This document shows positions 34,782 through 38,301 of a stretch of 38,301 bases of DNA, piece by piece. Origin of the DNA: an uncultured Alphaproteobacteria bacterium (GTDB taxonomy: Bacteria; Pseudomonadota; Alphaproteobacteria; Caulobacterales; Caulobacteraceae); NCBI GenBank assembly GCA_903892305.1, contig CAITHQ010000183.1, positions 1 to 38,301 of the forward strand. The letters run 5' to 3'. Within the stretch, counting starts at the first letter, position 1. Every line of letters starts with the position of its first letter. The notes below the pieces were generated by a model. The model was not told where the DNA came from. It did not search any database and saw only the letters and a program-made list of their open reading frames with translations. Both the position numbers and the translations under genes were made by a program.

Positions 34782-36122
34782 ATGAAACATTCCAAACGCC
34801 CCCCGGGCAAAGGCCAGCGGTTCGGGTCTCAAAGGTCTGGACCCCGGCCCACGGTGTCGGCCCCGATCAGCGGTCCGCCTTTAGACCTGCGCATCGACTC
34901 CGTTGGCGGGGAGGGGGACGGTGTCGGCAAGACACCAGACGGGAAGACGATCTATGCGCCCTTTGCCCTGCCTGGCGAGATGGTCCGGGTCATTGGTGGC
35001 GGCGAGCGCCGGGAACTTGATCGGGTCTTAGTCCCAAGTGCCGAACGGGTGGAGCCTCCTTGTCCCCATTTCGGAGTTTGCGGCGGATGCGCACTCCAGC
35101 ACTGGGAGGCTAAGGCTTATCTGAGTTGGAAGGTCGAGCGCCTGAGGGGCACCTTGGCCCTGCAGCACTTGGAAACCGATATTCTTCCGGCGATAGCCGC
35201 GAAACTTGGCAGCAGGCGCCGCATTGCGCTCCACGCCCGAAAGGGCACGCGCGATGAAGCTCTGTTGGGATTCAAGGCGCGCAAGTCCTGGTCGGTGGTT
35301 GAAATCTCCCGCTGTCCGGTGGCCGATCCGCGCCTCGATGCCGCGCTGCCCGCCCTGCGCCGTTTGGCCGCCCCGCTGTTTGAGCATCATAAGTCGGCTC
35401 CAACCCTTCACGTGACCTTGACGGCCGCAGGTTTGGACATCGACATATCCGGTGTCGAAGCTAAGTCTGGCGGCCTGTCTGCTGATGCCCGGATGACCCT
35501 GGCGGAACGCGCCGCTGAGGCTGATTTTGCGCGGGTCACCATAGATGGCGAGATCGCCTTTATGGCCCGCCAGCCTACGGTCCGATTTGGACCTGCGACA
35601 GTCGCCTTGCCGGCCGGCGCCTTTCTTCAGGCGACGGTAGAAGCTGAGGCTATGATGAGTGCCTTCGTGGCTCGGGCTGCAGCAGGGGCAGGGCGTATAG
35701 CCGATCTTTTCTGTGGGGTCGGTACCTTTACTTTCCCCTTGGCGGCGATCGCTCCGGTCTTGGCCGTTGAAATGTCAGCCCCGGCTATTCGGGCTGTTAC
35801 TGCAGCAACCGCCACAGCGCCGGGCCTAAAGGGCATTGTCGCTGAAGCCCGCGACCTTGTCCGTCGCCCGGTTCTGGCTGAGGAGCTAAAGCGGATCGAC
35901 ACCGTTGTTTTTGACCCACCACGGTCCGGGGCTGCGGAGCAGTCCGCGGAACTTGCTCGATCTTCTGTAGCCCGGGTGATTGGCGTGTCTTGCAACCCCG
36001 CGACCTTTGCCCGGGATGCAAAGACCCTGGTTGATGCAGGCTTTGTCCTAAAGCATATCCTGCCAGTCGATCAGTTTCTGTGGTCGCCACACATTGAGCT
36101 GGTCGGCGTCTTTGAACGCTAG
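34782..36122 (+). CDS. Class I SAM-dependent RNA (uracil-C5) methyltransferase, RlmD/TrmA superfamily
   Basis: 446 aa; CPHFGVCGGCALQHW Fe-S cysteines; LFCGVGTFTFPLA; FDPPRSGA; VSCNPATFARD. Confidence 0.9.
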   Translation: MKHSKRPPGKGQRFGSQRSGPRPTVSAPISGPPLDLRIDSVGGEGDGVGKTPDGKTIYAPFALPGEMVRVIGGGERRELDRVLVPSAERVEPPCPHFGVCGGCALQHWEAKAYLSWKVERLRGTLALQHLETDILPAIAAKLGSRRRIALHARKGTRDEALLGFKARKSWSVVEISRCPVADPRLDAALPALRRLAAPLFEHHKSAPTLHVTLTAAGLDIDISGVEAKSGGLSADARMTLAERAAEADFARVTIDGEIAFMARQPTVRFGPATVALPAGAFLQATVEAEAMMSAFVARAAAGAGRIADLFCGVGTFTFPLAAIAPVLAVEMSAPAIRAVTAATATAPGLKGIVAEARDLVRRPVLAEELKRIDTVVFDPPRSGAAEQSAELARSSVARVIGVSCNPATFARDAKTLVDAGFVLKHILPVDQFLWSPHIELVGVFER

Positions 36123-36574
36123 AGTGGCCCGCGATTAGCCAAAATGGCTAGGGTCAGGCACAGCACTACGGCTGCCGTCAGGCCCAGTCTTAGCTGGCCA
36201 TACCAAGCCGGGGCCTCGCGGCGACGAACGGTCCATAAGTCATAGGCCAATAGGCTGGCAAATGTGACGGACAGTGTTGCTAAGGCCCAGGTGATGGGCA
36301 GGAAAAGCGCTGGCCAGCCGATCAAGGCCGGAACGACGCTCACGCCAAAGGCACGCCAGCCGCCTGATGTCCCATTGCTGGTCGCCAACCCCCACTGGGC
36401 TCCACCCATGAAGGACAAGATCACTGCGCCATAGGCCACCAACCAAAGGGACGCTGAGCCGTATGGGACCTGCAGGTGCAAGGTTATAGCGGCGGCCAAG
36501 CCAAAAAACGGGATCAGGCCGGCAATTCCGAGAATCAGGGCTGGCCTAGGAATCTCTGAGTGGGGATTGGTCAT
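36119..36574 (-). CDS. DUF3429 domain membrane protein
   Basis: 151 aa, 4-5 TM; LGIAGLIPFFGLAAAIT, YGAVILSFMGGAQWGLA. Confidence 0.78.
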   Translation of the reverse strand: MTNPHSEIPRPALILGIAGLIPFFGLAAAITLHLQVPYGSASLWLVAYGAVILSFMGGAQWGLATSNGTSGGWRAFGVSVVPALIGWPALFLPITWALATLSVTFASLLAYDLWTVRRREAPAWYGQLRLGLTAAVVLCLTLAILANRGPL

Positions 36575-36933
36575 GGGAGGGGGGCCATACGTCTAACCAG
36601 CCCCTGGAGCCAGGGCCTAAATCTCAGGAAGAGGCGATAGAGCCGCTCCAGGCTCCAAAGTATCGGTGGCCATTTCGCCGCAAGACCGAGCGGGCGCAGC
36701 AGGGGCGTCACGCGCCACATGGCAGCGAAGGCCTCGGCACCAGACAATAGAGGGCCATCAGCCTCCTGGGCATGAAATCTCGCCAGGAGTGTTTCGCGAT
36801 CAAGGGGACATGAGCCCCCGAGGGATAGGTTCTCGAAGACGATGTCTTTTTGCCAGTCCAGCCGCCGGATCAGGGCAATTTCGCGAACACACAGTGGGCA
36901 GTCGCCATCGTACCAAACGGTCAAAGTCGGCAT
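36571..36933 (-). CDS. DCC family thiol-disulfide oxidoreductase-like protein (DUF393)
   Basis: 120 aa; LTVWYDGDCPLCVREIALIRRLD; ATGA overlap with the downstream DUF3429 gene. Confidence 0.88.
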   Translation of the reverse strand: MPTLTVWYDGDCPLCVREIALIRRLDWQKDIVFENLSLGGSCPLDRETLLARFHAQEADGPLLSGAEAFAAMWRVTPLLRPLGLAAKWPPILWSLERLYRLFLRFRPWLQGLVRRMAPLP

Positions 36934-37104
36934 AGAGGCACCTCGCCGTTAGGTGATCGCACCAAACTGTGCCATGCTGTGCTTCGGCTGCGGGTCTGAT
37001 CGTCCATGTTCGGACGCTACACCATGCCGAAGACGGTGGCAGGACATTTTCCGCCATACCTTCAAACCGTCCGGTACGGCCCGGCCCAAACACCCCAGAG
37101 TGTG

Positions 37105-37476
37105 ATGAACGAGAACGACAAGACCGGATTCGCCGAGCGATTGAAGTCGGCTGCAGAGGCCAAAAAAGCCCTGCTGGAAAAGATGAAGCCAAAGGCGGCA
37201 GTGATCGACCCTCAGTTTGCAGAGCGTGCAGCCCTGCGTGCAAAAGAAAAGGCTGACGAACTGGCAGCCGTCCGCAACGCGCGTGCTGAGGCACGGGCCG
37301 CAGCCAAGGCCCTTGCCGATGAGATCGCTGAGGCTCAACGCCTGGAGACCGAGGCCCTCGCCGAAGCTGAGCTCGGCGCTAAGCGCGGTGCTCGTAAGGA
37401 GCGTAAAGCCCTGACCAAGGCCGAGGCTAAGGCCGCTCGCGATGCACGATACGCCGCCCGCAAGGCCCGCAAATAA
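37105..37476 (+). CDS. Highly charged Ala/Lys/Arg/Glu-rich protein (DUF6481-like)
   Basis: In-frame ATG at 37105 (ORF opens 37006); MNENDKTGFAERLKSAAEAKKALLEKMKPK...RKERKALTKAEAKAARDARYAARKARK. Confidence 0.75.
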   Translation: MNENDKTGFAERLKSAAEAKKALLEKMKPKAAVIDPQFAERAALRAKEKADELAAVRNARAEARAAAKALADEIAEAQRLETEALAEAELGAKRGARKERKALTKAEAKAARDARYAARKARK

Positions 37477-37512
37477 TCCTGGCCGCAAACCGTTTAAGAG
37501 GAGACCGCGGGC

Positions 37513-37683
37513 ATGGCACGCAAACCTAACTACAATTTCGAACGCATGGAGCGTGATCGTCTGAAGGCCATCAAGGTCGCTGAAAAGGCCAAGGCCAAGC
37601 GCGAACAACGTCTCCGCGATAATCCTAATGCGCTTGCGGTCGGCGATGACGACGCATCTGAGCCCAATGTCGACGATGAGTGA
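37513..37683 (+). CDS. Small basic/acidic protein, 56 aa (below the ORF-track cutoff)
   Basis: ATG at 37513 after AAGAGGAGA; MARKPNYNFERMERDRLKAIKVAEKAKAKREQRLRDNPNALAVGDDDASEPNVDDE; overlaps the next start. Confidence 0.75.
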   Translation: MARKPNYNFERMERDRLKAIKVAEKAKAKREQRLRDNPNALAVGDDDASEPNVDDE

Positions 37684-37951
37684 CCCCATGCAAACCGCAA
37701 TTATTTTCAACCGGGAAACCGTTCAATTGGACGGCGAAGCCTTCGAAGACTGCGAATTTCGCGATTGCCGCATGGTTTATTCGGGGGGTGAAACCCCTGT
37801 CTTCCGCCAGTGCCGATTTGAAGATTGCGACTGGCGCTTCGATGACGCTGCCGCCCGCACCCTGGCCCATTTGAAACTCATCTGGTCTGTTGGCGGAAAG
37901 GCACCGGTACAGGCCATGATTAAGGAAATTACAGGGGCAGTGGGGAAGTAG
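37676..37951 (+). CDS. Small pentapeptide-repeat-like hypothetical protein
   Basis: In-frame ATG at 37676 (ORF opens 37628), 8-nt overlap with the previous ORF; LDGEAFEDCEFRDCRMVY...FRQCRFEDCDWRFDD. Confidence 0.65.
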   Translation: MSDPMQTAIIFNRETVQLDGEAFEDCEFRDCRMVYSGGETPVFRQCRFEDCDWRFDDAAARTLAHLKLIWSVGGKAPVQAMIKEITGAVGK

Positions 37952-37971
37952 AGTTTTCCCGCAATAAATGA

Positions 37972-37986
37972 GAACAAAAAAAGAAC
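37972..37986. promoter_or_regulatory. LexA/SOS-type box GAAC-AAAAAAA-GAAC (GTTC-N7-GTTC on minus)
   Basis: Exact alphaproteobacterial SOS consensus, 39 bp upstream of the next start codon and just before TTGACT. Confidence 0.55.
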
Positions 37987-38025
37987 ATTCTTGACTTCTC
38001 TCAGAGCTTTGAGGTCATTGCGAGA

Positions 38026-38301
38026 ATGTTCTCCGTTCTCATCCCAGCCCGCAATCAATTCGAAGATATCCAGCGCCTGCTGAGCGATCTAACGCCTGCG
38101 GCAGTAGATGGTCTGATCCGGGACGTGCTGGTGGCAGATAACGGTTCGGAAGACCCCACCGCCATCTTCTGTGAAGATGCCGGCGTCGATCTGGTTCAGG
38201 GGGGGCTCGTTGCAGCGGCGAACATGGCCAAGTCAAACTGGCTGCTTATCCTGCCTGCGACCTTTCGGGCCGACAGCGACCGCTTAAAGGCCCTATTGGA
38301 C
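38026..38301 (+). CDS. GT2-like glycosyltransferase, N-terminal part (runs off the window)
   Basis: Open from ATG 38026 to the window end, 92 codons; MFSVLIPARNQFEDIQRLLSDL...VLVADNGSED. Confidence 0.75.
   Translation, partial: MFSVLIPARNQFEDIQRLLSDLTPAAVDGLIRDVLVADNGSEDPTAIFCEDAGVDLVQGGLVAAANMAKSNWLLILPATFRADSDRLKALLD

Noticed and set aside
1-38301. CRISPR array, insertion sequence, prophage, toxin-antitoxin or secondary-metabolite cluster
   Set aside because: No regularly spaced repeats, transposase/integrase motifs, TA pairs or megasynthase domains seen in any frame.

Overview
The window is ordinary-density chromosomal DNA from an alphaproteobacterium. The block pcm-like > TolC-family > popZ (DUF2497) > valS, together with alphaproteobacterial regulatory motifs, points to Caulobacterales. 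I support about 38 protein-coding genes and one tRNA-Cys. They cover peptidoglycan recycling (mpl), acyl-CoA/lipid metabolism (acyl-CoA dehydrogenase, APH-like kinase + DUF6285, enoyl-CoA hydratase, acyl-CoA ligase, PhyH oxygenase, DUF7064-like), kynureninase, a SulP transporter, a Tat-exported amine oxidase paired with a cytochrome c, a GT2-GtrA + GT39 pair, an N-acyl-D-amino-acid deacylase operon with two tiny ORFs, an S10 peptidase, two RNA methyltransferases, glycine-zipper proteins and a small charged-protein operon. I see no CRISPR array, transposase or prophage. The least explained material is: (i) a TTAA-N7-TTAAC CtrA-type box plus an orphan minus-strand intrinsic terminator 5' of mpl; (ii) a GAAC-N7-GAAC SOS-type box plus an inverted repeat that buries the start codon of the truncated glycosyltransferase at the right edge; (iii) an AT-richer orphan 393-aa gene; (iv) a Tat-exported flavoprotein/cytochrome c pair; (v) a split ACAD10/11-like set with DUF6285; (vi) a tandem 22-bp repeat 5' of tolC; and (vii) an uncalled 56-aa ORF. 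All family calls come from reading protein sequence by eye; no search was run.
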